Source of the DNA: Isochrysis galbana
Taxonomy: Eukaryota; Haptophyta; Isochrysidales; Isochrysidaceae
Direction: 5' to 3'
Length of the DNA: 64,000 nt
Assembly (NCBI GenBank): GCA_018136815.1
Contig: CM030941.1
Location: 2,045,582 to 2,109,581 of the forward strand
Under the pieces are notes generated by a model. That model saw nothing but the letters and a program-made list of their open reading frames with translations. It searched no databases and was not told the origin of the DNA. Below, in pieces: positions 20,549 through 31,757 of this stretch. Position 1 is the stretch's first letter. Each line of letters opens with the position of its first letter. A program made the position numbers and the translations under genes.

Positions 20549-21129
20549 TTAATAATTTTATCACTAATACACTATAAGAAACGCGGAGCTTCCGCGAAGG
20601 CGAAGGGCAATCGCCCGCGATCGGCCGAAGAATGGCCTGGGGCTTAAGTCCCGCTCTCCCGCTCCCGCCCCCCCCCCGGTATACATGAATATGTCTTTCC
20701 CACTGTCTTTGGACTGTCTTTCTAAGGGCCGAAGACATATGTATAATACAGTTTTTCAAACCCCCACTGACCACTGACTGTCTTTCACATGTAGGGACCG
20801 AAGACCGAAATTTTTTTGAAATACAAATACATCACTCAATCCATTTGCCTATGGGTAAATAATGTTACTCCTCTTATGTACTCCACACAGGTCTAGTTTT
20901 GTACATTTAAAATTAGAGAGCCATGTGTATGTAAAAGAAAACTATGGACACTCGATGGCTCATACAATATATCGAGTCCGTCCCATACTCTATTCGATAT
21001 TCGACGGAACGCGGTCTTGAGTCTTGAGGTGAGTGCTGAGTGCTGCAAGTTCCCCATCTTGATTTAGAATTTAGAAACACCTTTAATTTAGCCACGTGAG
21101 GGAGCGAGCGAGACCGCGGACTGGCGGCG
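20549..21129. other. Upstream flank of the acyltransferase-like gene; no gene seen
   Basis: AT-richer than its surroundings, with short frames and poly-A/T stretches near 20810-20920. The promoter of the next gene is probably near its right end. Confidence 0.35.
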
Positions 21130-23714
21130 ATGGTTCCCCTTGTGCTGCTCTCGCTCGCCGGCGCGGCGCTCGCGCCCGGCCGCACGGCCCGGGGCAGCAG
21201 CAGCCGGTGCACCAGCGCACTGGTCGCCTCGCTCCCCTCCTGTGGCTGGGGTCGGCCGCTGGGTAATATGGAGAAGCTGCTTAACTCGCGCCGCAGCTGG
21301 TCGGGATCGCTGACCACTGCACACGTCAGTGGCTCAATACTCTCCGGGCCGACACCAACGGAGACTGAACTGCTCGACGCACTAGAATGGACCGTTCGAC
21401 GTCATCCTCTGCTTCGCGCAATCGTCGTTGGTCGCGGTAAGCACTACGTACCAGACGCAAAGCCTTTTGCCCTCCATGACAATTACCTGCAGAAGGCGAT
21501 CGAGGGCAAGCCGGAGCTCTTCCGGCCGGAGCCGGACTCCGACCCGCCACGCTTCGAGCCGTCGATGCTGGCGGCGGCAGAGCTTGCCCGCCGCGGGCTG
21601 ACCGTGGACGATCCCAGCTCGGACGTATCTGCTGACCTCAAGCTTCGGTTCAGCAGGGCGCTTGATGAGTTGAGCTTCGATCCTTGTGGCGATGGGCCTC
21701 TGTGGTCTCTTCGATTGATCCCGCCTGCAAAGGGCGGCAAGGGGAGCGCTCTGCTCTGGGCTGCGATTCATGCAATTTCCGACCAGCTTTCGCACAACCA
21801 GGTCTGCCACGGCCCTCAGCATATCCCAACTGATATGCACGGGTAGCGGAGCATGTGGACAAAAGTGAACGTCTCACGCATACAGGAGGGTTAGTGCTCC
21901 AACCTTTCCCGCTCGCGGAACGAGCGGAAGGTGTCCCGAAGCTCAGACGAGCATGGTCTGTTGTTATAGTCCGACTCCCCCGTGCGTTCACACTCTTTGC
22001 ACATCTCACGTCTCCGGTGAGCTTCCTTCAGGTGCTGGCCGATGTTCTGTCGCACATTGGCCGTGCGCGCAAGGGCGCTGAAGCAGTCGAACCGACCGAG
22101 CTCCCTCTGCCGCCCTCGGTCGAGGCGGCGATCGTTGGCCCCAGCCAGCTCGCACTACAGGGAGAGGAGCCAAAGGCACGTGTGCGCAATATCTTCCTCA
22201 AGCTCGCCCGGCCGTCCTCATTGTCCTACTCTGCATTCCAGGCAAGTGACCCTCAGCTGTAGCGCTCGATTCCGAGCTCTCATTTTCCTGCTGTCACGCC
22301 GCTAAGCAGCACACACGGGCTTCATGTATTCAAGGCAGCTGCATCTTAGCTGATTCCTTACCTCCCCCTGGGTCGCATCATCGAACAGTGCGGGGCTTCC
22401 GGCGCCATCGTGCTGCCACGGTGGACTCCTCCGGCTGACAAACTGGGTGAGGAGTACAGCTCGACTCAACGCACGACTCTCGCCGCCTTCGAGAGCGTCT
22501 CCGGGGAGACTACCGCAGCTCTCCGAGCCGTTTGTCGCGATCATGGTGTCACAATCTCGGCCGCCCTCAATGCGGCTGCAATGCTCTGTGCCACTGACGT
22601 GCTTGGCGCCGAGTCCGACCGTGTTGAGGCTGAGACAAAGGCATTGACTCGGAGATACAAGCTCTTGCAGGTGCTGAAAGTCGGGGCCTTGCGGTGACTG
22701 ACGGCGGGCGCACGCTGCAGCAAAACGGAGACCGAGCCCCATTGGCACCGCGCGTGCGGTCTCGCAACCGCCTTGCCACACACTCCTAGATTGTCCACGT
22801 GAAAAGCGCCATGTCAGCAGTGACGCCCTCACCCCTGCATTGGGGCTAGTGACCCCTCGACTTGAATTTGTCGTTGGCTTGCCGGACGCAGGCCCTAAAT
22901 ATGCGAAGTCTCGGTGGCCCCGAGAAGAACGGTTTCTGCGGCCACAATCGAGAAACAGATGGCGACTGGTCGAACGGCTCGGTAGTGGCAGGCACCGGGT
23001 CGCTCGATATCCTCATCGACTTGCCCTACAACTCGGCTGCTGCGGTATGTGATGCGCTTCTCCAGACCGGCGACTCGCCCGTCTTCTGGGAGACAGCGCG
23101 TCAATGTGCGTCGCAAACCAAGGCATGGTTGGCAAATGGCTGGGCTCGGGAATCATTACTACTGTTCGGCGCCGGGTGGGAGTTCATGAACATGAATCGG
23201 GTCGTCGAGTTGGGGGCACAGGTGCGTAGCCAGCTCAACCCCGCGCTCTCAGTCGTGATGACGCCCCGGCTTAAAGGTTTGAACATGTTTGAGCGTGCGC
23301 AGAGGCGAGTGCTACCCATTGCCAAGACAAAGGCCAATATGCTTCGCTTGTAGAGTTGAGCTGACCTCACACTGTTACCCCCAGGACCGGACGACGCTTG
23401 GGCGTGCCTATTCGTGCGGCACGTCTAATGCGGGTGTATTTGCCCACGACGAGGTATACGACGGCCTCAAGCTCGAGGCGATCTACTTTGGTATCTCACA
23501 ATCTGTCTCTGCTCCGTCCATTTCGGTCTCATGCCTCACGGTGGGCGGCGCACTTTGCCTGTGCACGCAATGGTGCTCGCCAATCTGGAATGGGGAGCAG
23601 GGCTCATCGTACGCGCGTGCAGTGCGCGAAATGCTCGAGCTCGTTGCCTCCACTAGAGACAACCCAGCCGTGGCGCAGTCCGCCAAGCGTGTGGAGCAAA
23701 TGGCAAGGAGTTAG
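21130..23714 (+). CDS. HxxxD-type acyltransferase / condensation-domain-like protein (alcohol acetyltransferase-like)
   Basis: Model: join(21130-21801, 22032-22241, 22350-22670, 22892-23221, 23385-23714), 620 residues, every junction in phase 0. The intron after 22241 starts GCAAGT, a GC-AG intron. The N-terminus (MVPLVLLSLAGAALA) looks like a signal peptide, as in secreted or complex-plastid proteins. Residues ~60-90 give EWTVRRHPLLRAIV, a typical first strand-helix of this superfamily. H214-AIS-D218 (AAIHAISDQLS) is the HxxxD catalytic motif, with Gln where Gly usually follows Asp. Later segments LRAVCRDHGVTISAALNAAA, ALNMRSLGG and SCGTSNAGVF fit the second half of the fold. The acyl donor and acceptor cannot be told from sequence. 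BAHD-like, alcohol acetyltransferase or free condensation domain are all possible. Confidence 0.7.
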
Positions 23715-23880
23715 CCTTGTGAAAGAACTTTGACTTTGAGAAGAGCCTCGACTCTTGTCTCTGTGCTCATTGACGGAGGGAGCGAAAAGCGTGTAACGAT
23801 CTTCGTATGCGAAAAAGCGTGCGCTGAGTGCATTTAGGGCGCTGGCGCTAGCGCTCTAATCGCCCATGTTATGCTTGGCT

Positions 23881-24114
23881 CTTTCGCAAAATACTCACTA
23901 ATAGACTCAAAAAAGTAATAGGAAACATCATTTCAAAGGACCAACTGGATTTCGTCCCCCAACGCCTAATAAGCGAGGCCACCCACTCTTGCAACTCACC
24001 AAGGCATCCTTTGACGAGTCCGGCGAGCCCGGCCTCCTACTAGCCCTCGACTAGGAAAAAGCCTTCGACAGAGTTAGCTGGTCATTCTACCACATAGCCT
24101 TATAGCTGCTCAAC
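23881..24114 (+). pseudogene. LINE reverse transcriptase fragment
   Basis: Reads IISKDQLDFVPQRLISEATH, then in another frame FDESGEPGLLLALD and EKAFDRVSWSFYHIAL with in-frame stops. This covers RT motifs 2 to A. It ends abruptly where the hairpin of the next GC-rich repeat begins. Confidence 0.75.
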
Positions 24115-24512
24115 CTACTTTTATAAGTGGGGGTCAATGGGGGCCTCGCGCCCCCCTCTCTCCATCGCGGACGACCCCCCGGCCCCCGGGGTGGGCCCGT
24201 ACATTCAACCTCAGCCCCTGCCCTCTGGCAGGGGCTGGGCAATCATCATTCTGGCCCAGACCCCTAGTGGGCGCGGGCCGCGAGCCGCACTCCCAGGCCC
24301 GCATGGGCCAGCTCTCGTACTGACACCCCCCCCATCCCTGGTCGCCAGGCAGACAGGGGACTCAGGGCGGCACCCAAGGCCAGCGAGGCGAGCGAGGGAG
24401 AGGCAGGGGGGGCCAGGGGCTGAGCCCCAGCCTCCACTGCCCCCTGAGCTGCCCCTGCTGGCCCTCTGGACGCCCCTGAAGGACCTCTGAGAGCAGGTCA
24501 TGGCGCGCCGCA
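24115..24512 (+). repeat. Hairpin-headed GC-rich repeat, copy D
   Basis: CTACTT-TTAT-AAGTGG (24115-24130), then ATG at 24137 (MGASRPPLSIADD) and the GGGGGC/GCCCCC hairpin. The later part matches 51000-51270 almost base for base (GAGCCGCACTCCCAGGCCCG, CTGGTCGCCAGGCAGACAGG). Confidence 0.6.
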
Positions 24513-25046
24513 TCCCTCCGCCGCGCCTGCCGCCGGCCTCGCTCCTGCCTCATTGCCCTCAGGCCCTATGGGCCATCCCAATTCGTCAGTTCGTCGCGAT
24601 GCGTGGAACCCAGCATCCGCTCCCTTGAGCGGATTCGGGGATTCGAACAACCCATTTGAGTAGAAATGTTATTCGGTCTCTGTGTTCGATCCAACCTTGT
24701 GTGTTGGGTGAAGGAGTCCAGAGAACGTGCGCTCAGTCGCACGCGGAAGAGGAATTGGGACGAAACCCTCTCGGCGGGGGTACCATGTTTGGCCCAACCT
24801 ATATGGGGCCCAGTGACTGTGAGAAGAGCAACATAGATCGGAGTTACCATTGAGGGCTAGCTCGCGCGACAAGCCAATGACGTAGGTCCGCTACCGATGA
24901 CGTCACCCCTCGGACTAGAAGACTCCATCCTACAAAACAACTGCGACTTAAACACTTATTAACACTAAACACTCGGCTCCTCTCTGCCTTCCCTCCCTCT
25001 CCCTTCTCCCTCCCTCGCCACCCCCTCTCCCTCCCTCTCTGCGAAG
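24513..25046. other. Upstream flank of the F-box/TFIIS gene; no gene seen
   Basis: No domain-bearing frame. A pyrimidine-rich leader (CTCCCTC repeats, 24985-25040) runs up to the start codon, as at SART1 and other genes here. Confidence 0.4.
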
Positions 25047-26126
25047 ATGAGCAGCCCCACGGCGGCGGAGCGCGCGCGGTGCGAGGAGGAGAAGGACGCG
25101 GCGTTCACAGCAGAGCTGGAGGCGTGCATGGAGACGGAGAGCGAGCCGTGCAACCCTACCTGCTCGGCAAGCTCGCTCACGGGAGAGGAGGAGGACGACG
25201 ATGAGGATGCCGCGTTTGCTGCTGAGCTCGAGGCATGCATGGACTCAGATGAGACTGAGCAAGAGACGGCTGCTGCACAGGACAGCCGCGAGGCCGAGGC
25301 GAGCAAGCGCCTCCCCGACCTGCTCACTATTCTTCCAGAGGAGATCCTCGCGCGGATCCTCCACTTCCTCCCCTACGCCACTCTTTTGAACTCTGCGCTG
25401 CGTCGCACGAACCGGCGCTTTGGCAAGGCCGTCGCGCTGGCAAGCATTGAGCGAGCCAAAGAGCGCCTGCGCCAGAGCCTCGAGGATGGATTCGCCGCGG
25501 ATGCTCTGGCGGTTATCTCGGGGGGTCGCGTCGGTAAGGGAGCAACATTTGGCGCCAACCGCGAACCACAGAGTTGTGGCGCCAGCAGTAGTAGCGACGC
25601 TGAGACTGGGAGCCGTGAAAGAGGACGTCACTCACCCAACAGAAGTGGAGCTTCTCACGCGTCATCAACCTGTGGACGCTTAGTGCCGTCGATGCCTCCG
25701 ATGGAGAGAGAACGGCTGGAGTCGCTCGCGTCTCAGTTGGAGATTGCATTGCGTGCGTGCGGCACGGCCACCTTCCGCTCCAAGTATCGCCAGCTTGTGT
25801 TCAATCTGAGGGACCCAAAGAACCCGCAGCTGCGGAAACGGCTTCTAACCGGCGAGCTTGCTCCAGATGCCTTGCTGCAGCTGTCAGGCCGTGAAATGGC
25901 CAGTGTAGAGCTGCAGCAGCAGAGATCTGAATGGAAGAAGAAGCGGCAGCGCGAATGCGTGCGAGAGCGGCCGCTCAAGGGGTTTGTGACTGATCTGTAT
26001 CGTTGTGATCGGTGCGACTGCACGCAAGCCGCTGTGCACCGTGCTATCCGGGCTGGTCAGCGGCATGTCGACCGAGCTCGCACATATGCCACCTGCACCG
26101 AGTGCAACCATCGCTGGGAGGTCTAG
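25047..26126 (+). CDS. F-box protein fused to TFIIS central domain and TFIIS-type zinc ribbon
   Basis: Intronless, 359 residues. Residues 17-29 and 54-66 are an internal duplication (DAAFTAELEACME / DAAFAAELEACMD) in an acidic N-terminus. Residues ~90-140 read LPDLLTILPEEILARILHFL followed by a Leu/Arg helix, an F-box, which normally binds Skp1 in SCF ubiquitin ligases. Residues ~222-300 match TFIIS domain II (FRSKYRQLVFNLRDPKNPQL, LLTGELAPDALLQLS), which docks on RNA polymerase II. Residues 318-358 form a C-x2-C...C-x2-C zinc ribbon (C320, C323, C350, C353) ending NHRWEV. By spacing from C350, the invariant Asp-Glu of TFIIS is Val341-Asp342, so transcript-cleavage stimulation may be altered or lost. 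The combination suggests a ubiquitin-ligase adaptor aimed at polymerase II; that is inference. Confidence 0.8.
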   Translation: MSSPTAAERARCEEEKDAAFTAELEACMETESEPCNPTCSASSLTGEEEDDDEDAAFAAELEACMDSDETEQETAAAQDSREAEASKRLPDLLTILPEEILARILHFLPYATLLNSALRRTNRRFGKAVALASIERAKERLRQSLEDGFAADALAVISGGRVGKGATFGANREPQSCGASSSSDAETGSRERGRHSPNRSGASHASSTCGRLVPSMPPMERERLESLASQLEIALRACGTATFRSKYRQLVFNLRDPKNPQLRKRLLTGELAPDALLQLSGREMASVELQQQRSEWKKKRQRECVRERPLKGFVTDLYRCDRCDCTQAAVHRAIRAGQRHVDRARTYATCTECNHRWEV

Positions 26127-26399
26127 GCCATCCTAATGAGGGGCTCTGTGGTGACTTGGTCATCGCCCAAGTGGTGGCCATCGACCACGGGCCGCTCAAT
26201 GTGGCCCTACCTGCCTCGCAAAGTACACATTGAAACGTGTCAAATGCCGTGCAAGCGTCGAGCTGCCTCGTCGCCGCTTTGCACATACTGCCTCGTTTTT
26301 GTGTGGGGTACTAACGGAGGTTGCTGATGAATGTAATGCTTTGTGATTTGTGGTTCGATGCTCTGGTCTAGGAAGAGCCACGATGCCACGATCGTATCT

Positions 26400-27990
26400 A
26401 CGATCCCGACAAATAGCAAATAGACTCACCGACAGCATTGGGGGAGCCAGCAGGCTCCTGACCTTTTGGAAAGAAGCACTCGCAACCATCAGAGAACTAC
26501 CACTACCACTCCAGCGCATCTGCCTAAGTGTTGGAGGTGCCCTCGCCTCCGCCTCGCAACCGATGACTGGGTATTGGTATAACCCCAACAATAAAAAACA
26601 AAACAAAAACCTTTTCAAAGGTATAACCCCAACAATAGAGGATAGGTGTCGTATTCTATACGATGATAGGGTTAACGTCTACCTACTAGAGTTGTATGAC
26701 CCCTACGATCTCGTGGGAAGCCGTCCTCCTCTTCAACTTTCTTCAGTTACGCGAACATCAGGGGAAGATGGTATGAGGCGGAGCTCTCATACCTAGGCAC
26801 ACCTATAATCGGGAGAGGACTACCCACCACACCCACAAACCTAGACACATCCCCACCGGCACAATGGGGGGAAGGATACAAGACCAACAAAAGACTAGAA
26901 TACCCGCTAGCGGACGAGTACACGCTAGACGGAAAAACGCCGCTGGACAGCACCGGAGTAGAACATCTAACCGAGGCCCTCCAGAGAAAGGACCGCAAAC
27001 GCAAGCGCCTCACAGGGCCGACCAAATGGGAGGAAAAACTCCAAATACCCGGGGATACATGGGCGCACCTGGCGAAGCTATACACATCGCCAATGGTAAC
27101 GGCGCGGGACATGCATCCGCACTTCAAACACATTACACACAGGCGAGTGGGCACGTACAACCGATTCCCAGACAGAGCCAACACGTGCCGCATATGTGGG
27201 GAAACAGACGAATCCTCGACACACCTAGGGGAATGCCCCGGGATAACCAATATACTTGACGAGCTGAACAAAGTCGCACGCTTCTCACCTAAGATAGGAA
27301 GGAGCAGAGAAGAAACCATTGTAGACAACCTATTCATCTACCCGAGGGGAGACGCCCCGAAAGCGCTATACGTACTAAACCTACTAGCGTGGAGATACAT
27401 AATCACGGACTTCTATAGGATACATTACGACGGCATAAACTTCTCGGAAGAATCAATACTAATAAGAACAATAGAGAGATACACCACGCTAAGCAAAGCA
27501 CTCCTCTTCGCGCAAGAAACCGACTCGGCGAGAACCGCCCAAGCGGGCATGGGGAGACAGCCAAAGAAAAGGATAGATATGAACGACTTGAGACCCGTTT
27601 TCAACAAGGACGACAAAGGTGGACTTTTAAGCCCAGCGCGGAGCTAGTGGAACTAGCTACCAAGCTGAGGATCGCACACGCTGTCGAGGGGACCAAGGAT
27701 CAAGGGAACTATAAGGAGATTGAAACACCGACACACCACACAAGCTGCTGCTAGAGACAATGGAACCTAGCCACAACCCAAACAAACAAAAGCGAGGCCA
27801 GACAGACACGCACGACAACGACGACAAATCCAAAAGGCCTGCCCGGACCCCACACTCTGAACCAGGCCTCAGGTAGCGCACCGAGGCCGGACCCCGGAAA
27901 CCGAAGAAAAAGGAAAGAAGGGGGGCAAGGGAAGAGGTGGAGGGAGGGAAGATAAGGGCGATGTAGTAGCGAAGGGAAGTCCCGTAAATA
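26400..27990 (+). mobile_element. LINE 3' half with CCHC-type C-terminal region and 3' end
   Basis: 26400-26800 is a degraded part. From ~26840 the frame is good: LTGPTKWEEKLQIPGDTWAH, then HKRVG-like HRRVGTYNRFPDRANTCRIC with a C-x2-C...H-x4-C arrangement (CRICGETDESSTHLGEC), then NLLAWRYIITDFYRIHYDG and RIDMNDLRPVFNKDDKGGLL, with the stop at 27647. The 3' non-coding part to ~27960 matches the reverse complement of 33660-33990. Upstream RT is missing or scrambled. Confidence 0.8.
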
Positions 27991-28036
27991 GTAGGTGTGT
28001 AGCCCTGAATCTTCAGAAGTTTTTTTTTCTTCAACT
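27991..28036 (+). repeat. T-run repeat end beside LINE 3' region
   Basis: GTAGGTGTGTAGCCCTGAAT followed by CTTCAGAAG and nine Ts. The reverse complement recurs at 32738-32775, also at an A-run. It looks like the tail of another T-ended repeat subfamily. Confidence 0.45.
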
Positions 28037-28801
28037 TTCTTCAGAAGTCGGGCGCACGCATACTCATACTCTACGGCTTTCTTTAAGGTCGCGTTACGTC
28101 GAAAGAGGACCACGCCGACGTTTTGTTTTCAATTGAGTTTGATTAGAAAACAATATTTATTACAAGGCGCGCCAGGTGTCGTTCCGTCAATTATGGGACA
28201 TCAATCGAATGGAGCCATCAAATGTCCATAGTCATTTATACAACATTATTCACATACCAGGGCGGCTTCTCTTCCACAAGCTCTACGCCCAGCTTTTGGA
28301 ACAGGTTCGCGATGCTCTCCCGTTCCGGAAGGCCGATACTATGAGGCTGACGGGCTCAAGCCCATTAGCAGAGGAAAGGTGGGAAGGCGGGCTTGGGCTT
28401 GCTTGACCTCTGCCTCTGCGCAGTCTGCGACCGACTCAATTGAAGGTGAAGGGAGAGGGCGGGGGAACGCCCCCCGTCCAGCAAGCAGAAGCAGCAAGCG
28501 CCATCGTCCATCGTTGTCTCGTCGTCCGGCAGGAGGATGCTTGATGCTTCACTTGGGGCCACCTCCCCATTTCTCGCTGGCGATTGGATGCGCGCGGGTG
28601 AATACCCGCCAGCCCGCCAGCTGTGAGCGGAGTACCCATAAAAAGCATTAGCTGCCACGCTGCCAGCACTCAGTACTGGGTACACTCAAGGAAAACTCTA
28701 AAAGTAGGAGTACCAGCATCGCATCCGAACCAGTACAGTGTGAACTCTCTCGCCTTCCTCGCCGTCGGAGTGCCGACGCGTCCCGCGTGGCTGCGGCTGC
28801 G
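28037..28801. other. Upstream flank of the small membrane-protein gene; no gene seen
   Basis: Overlapping frames of up to ~105 codons with no recognisable domain. It holds whatever promoter drives the gene at 28802. Confidence 0.35.
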
Positions 28802-29615
28802 ATGGTTGGCCGCCTGTGCTGGCTCATGCTGCTCGGCGCGTGGTGCTGGCTGTGCGCGCGGGGCGAGCTCGTGCTCGTCAGTCCCGAGGGGGCGCAACTG
28901 GCTCTTCCCGTCGATGAGAAGCCAAAGGCGTGGGCGCGCAGGCTTCGCATCCCACAGCCTGACCAGTTCGCAAGGGAGTTCAGAGAGCGAGCGCCGGGCA
29001 AGAGGCACGCAGGTGAGGCGCCGCGGCACAGTACATTGAACGTGCCGCCGCTCTCACATGGGCACCGCTGCTCTCTCCCCTCGTCACAGGCTATACCTTC
29101 GTCGAGGTTGCCGAGTCGCGTCCCTTTGCGCGGGGCCTCCTGCTTGTCGCCATCATTGCTTCTATTCCAGTTGGTCTGCAAGAGGCGTACGACTCTGGTA
29201 GCCCCATGGAGATTCTGACAGGGTTACTTCTAGCTGTCCCACTTGCATTCTGCATGGGAGCCACCGCAGTGGTCGTGTACTCCTTGGAGGCGAGTGCCTT
29301 GGCCTTGCCACCTGACAGCTGGCAGCCGGGCAATACTCCATTTTCCATCATCTTTGTCCTGTGGGCATTGTTGCTATGGGTCTGTTCCGTTGTTGATGAG
29401 ATCAAGGCAGGGGCCATTTTGATGGTACGGGTCCTTCTGCTTGCTTGCGATGTGATAGTGCTTGTTGAATGCACTTAAGACTCTACCCAGTGTATGCTGT
29501 GCACAAGACGTGCTGCGCTACTAAGTGTGTCGGCTAACCATAACGTGCACCTGCACCTTCACAGGTCGTCTCAGCGTACCTGTACTTCTACACTGACACA
29601 TGGCTCTTCGGGTGA
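28802..29615 (+). CDS. Small multi-pass membrane protein with signal peptide, unrecognised
   Basis: Model: join(28802-29012, 29090-29424, 29565-29615), 198 residues, phases closing, introns with donors GTGAGG and GTACGG and acceptors ACAG. The N-terminus MVGRLCWLMLLGAWCWLCARG is a likely signal peptide. A ~50-residue polar stretch follows, and then four hydrophobic segments: GLLLVAIIASIPVG, ILTGLLLAVPLAFCMGATAV, FSIIFVLWALLLWVCSVV and, across the last junction, AILMVVSAYLYFY. If the last intron is retained, the protein instead ends VLLLACDVIVLVECT. I do not recognise the family. It converges with the CPBP protease gene 770 bp away, but no functional link is implied. Confidence 0.6.
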
Positions 29616-30381
29616 GAATGCCAACACGGAACATGGAAAGAATGACCCGTAGATTTGTTTCAGGTAGGTGTGATTCGGGTAGATGTGAGAGCTCGAGAAC
29701 GGTGGTAGGCATCATCAGTGAGGCCCGTCTGATTTCTCACTAACAGCATGAGGTCATAGTCATACTCGCGTGTGGCATGTGTTTTGAAAGGTGCTGCTGC
29801 TACTACTTTATTAAAGAGAGATCATGCCTTATCCAAGGCTGTGTCGATCTATTGTTAGTAGGGCGCTCACTAGGGAGGCGCCTCGTGCTCGTGCCACCAC
29901 ACCGACGCGCTCCGAGATGCCGGATACCGGGTTCCGTGTTCGCGCCGTTCGTTCCACTCCGTTCCGCGGCGCCTTCATCATGTGAACTAAGTTTAACCTT
30001 AGTCGAAGCTCTATCTACGACATGCATCTTTCACATTGATCGCGGTTGTTTTTGTCATGTTTACGTCAACTGCGTCCAACCCGGCTCGTTTGCAGGAGGC
30101 CAATTCGGCCTTGCGCCTCCGTGCCTTTTGCAGGAGGCCAATGTGGCCTGCCTCAAATCCCTTTACCGCCATGCGTCATGCACACAAGAATGTAAGGAAA
30201 TGTGCAATGAGACGAGGTTCCATCCACCCAAAAGCTCGATGCCAAGCGGCCATGTCATACGAAGTGCGACGATATGAAGGCGCCCTCTCGACTGACAATG
30301 CACAGTCATCGATGCGACATGAGGAGTGCAACATGAGCATGAGGAGCTGCAATATGAGGAATTGCCGTGTCGCCAGCTTGG
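29616..30381. other. Intergenic region between convergent genes, with a MERAA-like hairpin remnant
   Basis: 29985-30004 holds CTAAG-TTTAAC-CTTAG. On the minus strand this is followed by an ATG (MMKAPRNGVER), like other hairpin-headed repeats. 30090-30140 has two near-identical 30-bp units containing TTTGCAGGAGGCCAAT and TTTTGCAGGAGGCCAATGTG. Confidence 0.4.
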
Positions 30382-31332
30382 CTAGCTGCGGAACACCCTG
30401 ACGGCGACCATGGCGGCATTCCACAGCATGTGGGCACCCACCGTCGTTGAAAGCCGTTGACCACCCTTCATATAGGCGGTCGCAAGCCATGCACCAAGCA
30501 CACCAAAGGTGAGAAGGCCCCCGGATGCATCGACCTCACCACCAACATGCCAAACCGAAAAGGTGATCGCCGATGCACCAATTGTAATGGCAGGGGGCGC
30601 GCCTGCACGCTGGGCAGCGGCGATGAGCCACGCGCGGAAGAAGAGTTCTTCAGTTAGGGGCGCTGCAACGAGGACGTCCACGAGCCGCCCAGGAGATGGA
30701 ACGGCACCGCCAGCAGGCAGTAGTGCATTCACCAGCTCGGCATCCCCACTCGCCTGAGCGAGAGCCGTTGGCAGGAAGGCGAGAAAGGCAAAGGGGAGAA
30801 AGACACCCATCGGAGCGAGTTGCCCGTCGAGCCACTTCCAGTCGGCCCCGGCTACTTGGTCCCTGAGCGCCCATTCTCTTAGGGGCAGGCCTGCGGCTGC
30901 CTGGATGGCTGCAAACAGCCCGAATGCGATGACGCGCCCCAATAAAGGCGCCAGCTCCTCAGGCACCACCGCGCTGACAGAGCCGATGCTGATAGACTGG
31001 ATGAGGAAAAAGAGCGGGATACCCACTAGGGCCGTCTCCGTTGGCCCGAGACCCACTCCCACGTCGTCCCACGATGGTCCCTTGGCGGCAGTGCTAGGCG
31101 GCTCGCTCAGTGCAGCCTGAGGCGGAGCGTGCGGCACATCAGCGTCGCCGGGTGCAGCACAGAGAAGAATCGGGTGTGCGGCAGAGTTTCGCGTCGGCCC
31201 GAGCCTGAGGCGCCCGTGGAGCGCGGCGTCGCCACCTTTTGCCAGCAGTACCAACAGCAGCCTGAGCAGCGGCGCAAGGCGGATCCGGCCACACCCCATC
31301 GCACGAGCTCCAGCCGTCCCTTCACGCGCCAT
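30382..31332 (-). CDS. CPBP-family intramembrane glutamic protease (CAAX/ABI type)
   Basis: Intronless, 316 residues. The N-terminus has a hydrophobic stretch (APLLRLLLVLLAKGG) and a Ser/Ala/Pro-rich linker, compatible with a signal or plastid-type presequence. The C-terminal half carries the CPBP signatures: EELFFRAWL (the EExxxR motif), FSVWHVGG (FxxxH) and AHMLWNAAMV (the final H with N). These residues line the active site of Rce1-like enzymes in the membrane. Several hydrophobic helices surround them. Plant and algal members are often in the plastid envelope or thylakoid, while Rce1 itself processes prenylated CAAX proteins in the ER. The sequence alone does not decide. A second Met (residue 12) is an alternative start. 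Confidence 0.85.
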   Translation of the reverse strand: MAREGTAGARAMGCGRIRLAPLLRLLLVLLAKGGDAALHGRLRLGPTRNSAAHPILLCAAPGDADVPHAPPQAALSEPPSTAAKGPSWDDVGVGLGPTETALVGIPLFFLIQSISIGSVSAVVPEELAPLLGRVIAFGLFAAIQAAAGLPLREWALRDQVAGADWKWLDGQLAPMGVFLPFAFLAFLPTALAQASGDAELVNALLPAGGAVPSPGRLVDVLVAAPLTEELFFRAWLIAAAQRAGAPPAITIGASAITFSVWHVGGEVDASGGLLTFGVLGAWLATAYMKGGQRLSTTVGAHMLWNAAMVAVRVFRS

Positions 31333-31605
31333 GGATGGTCGGACGGTGGCTGAGTGGGGCCCCTGGATTCTATGTGATCTTCACCAATATGACGTTGAGC
31401 ACGAGCTCTCCACCTGCAGACGAAGACGGATACAGGCGTGCGCAGAAGGGGGCTGGCTCCTCGTAGGCGAGGGGCTCGCTCCCCCTTTCACGCTGCCCCC
31501 GAGGGTGCTAGCTATTGTTCAACTTCTTACTGCCGAAGCGCCAAAATTGGAGCTTCCACACTTTCTTTTGTCATCTGCTCGCTACCCGCTCATCCGTAGC
31601 CCCTG
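31333..31605. other. Upstream flank of the CPBP protease; no gene seen
   Basis: Non-coding on both strands. It likely contains the protease promoter on the minus strand. Confidence 0.3.
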
Positions 31606-31757
31606 TTTAAACATAAGTCGTGTTTTGTTGTAGATACCTCGGTCCTACCCTGAGTGCGGCAACGTCGTCCTTGGCTAGAGTCACTGTATCGCCGTCACGA
31701 GCGCTAGACGCACGATGTCACCTTTGATCTACACAATACTGTTATCTATTCACGGAC
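31606..31757 (+). repeat. Repeat Z, copy holding the MITE
   Basis: Begins TTTAAACATAAGTCGTGTTT and continues to CTATTCACGGAC, where the MITE starts. The same sequence at 42351-42525 has no insert and reads CTATTCATGGACCACC. Confidence 0.75.

Noticed and set aside
28175-28195. rRNA-like motif TTCCGTCAATT
   Set aside because: The match to a conserved small-subunit rRNA stretch is only about 11 bases, with no rRNA context on either side.
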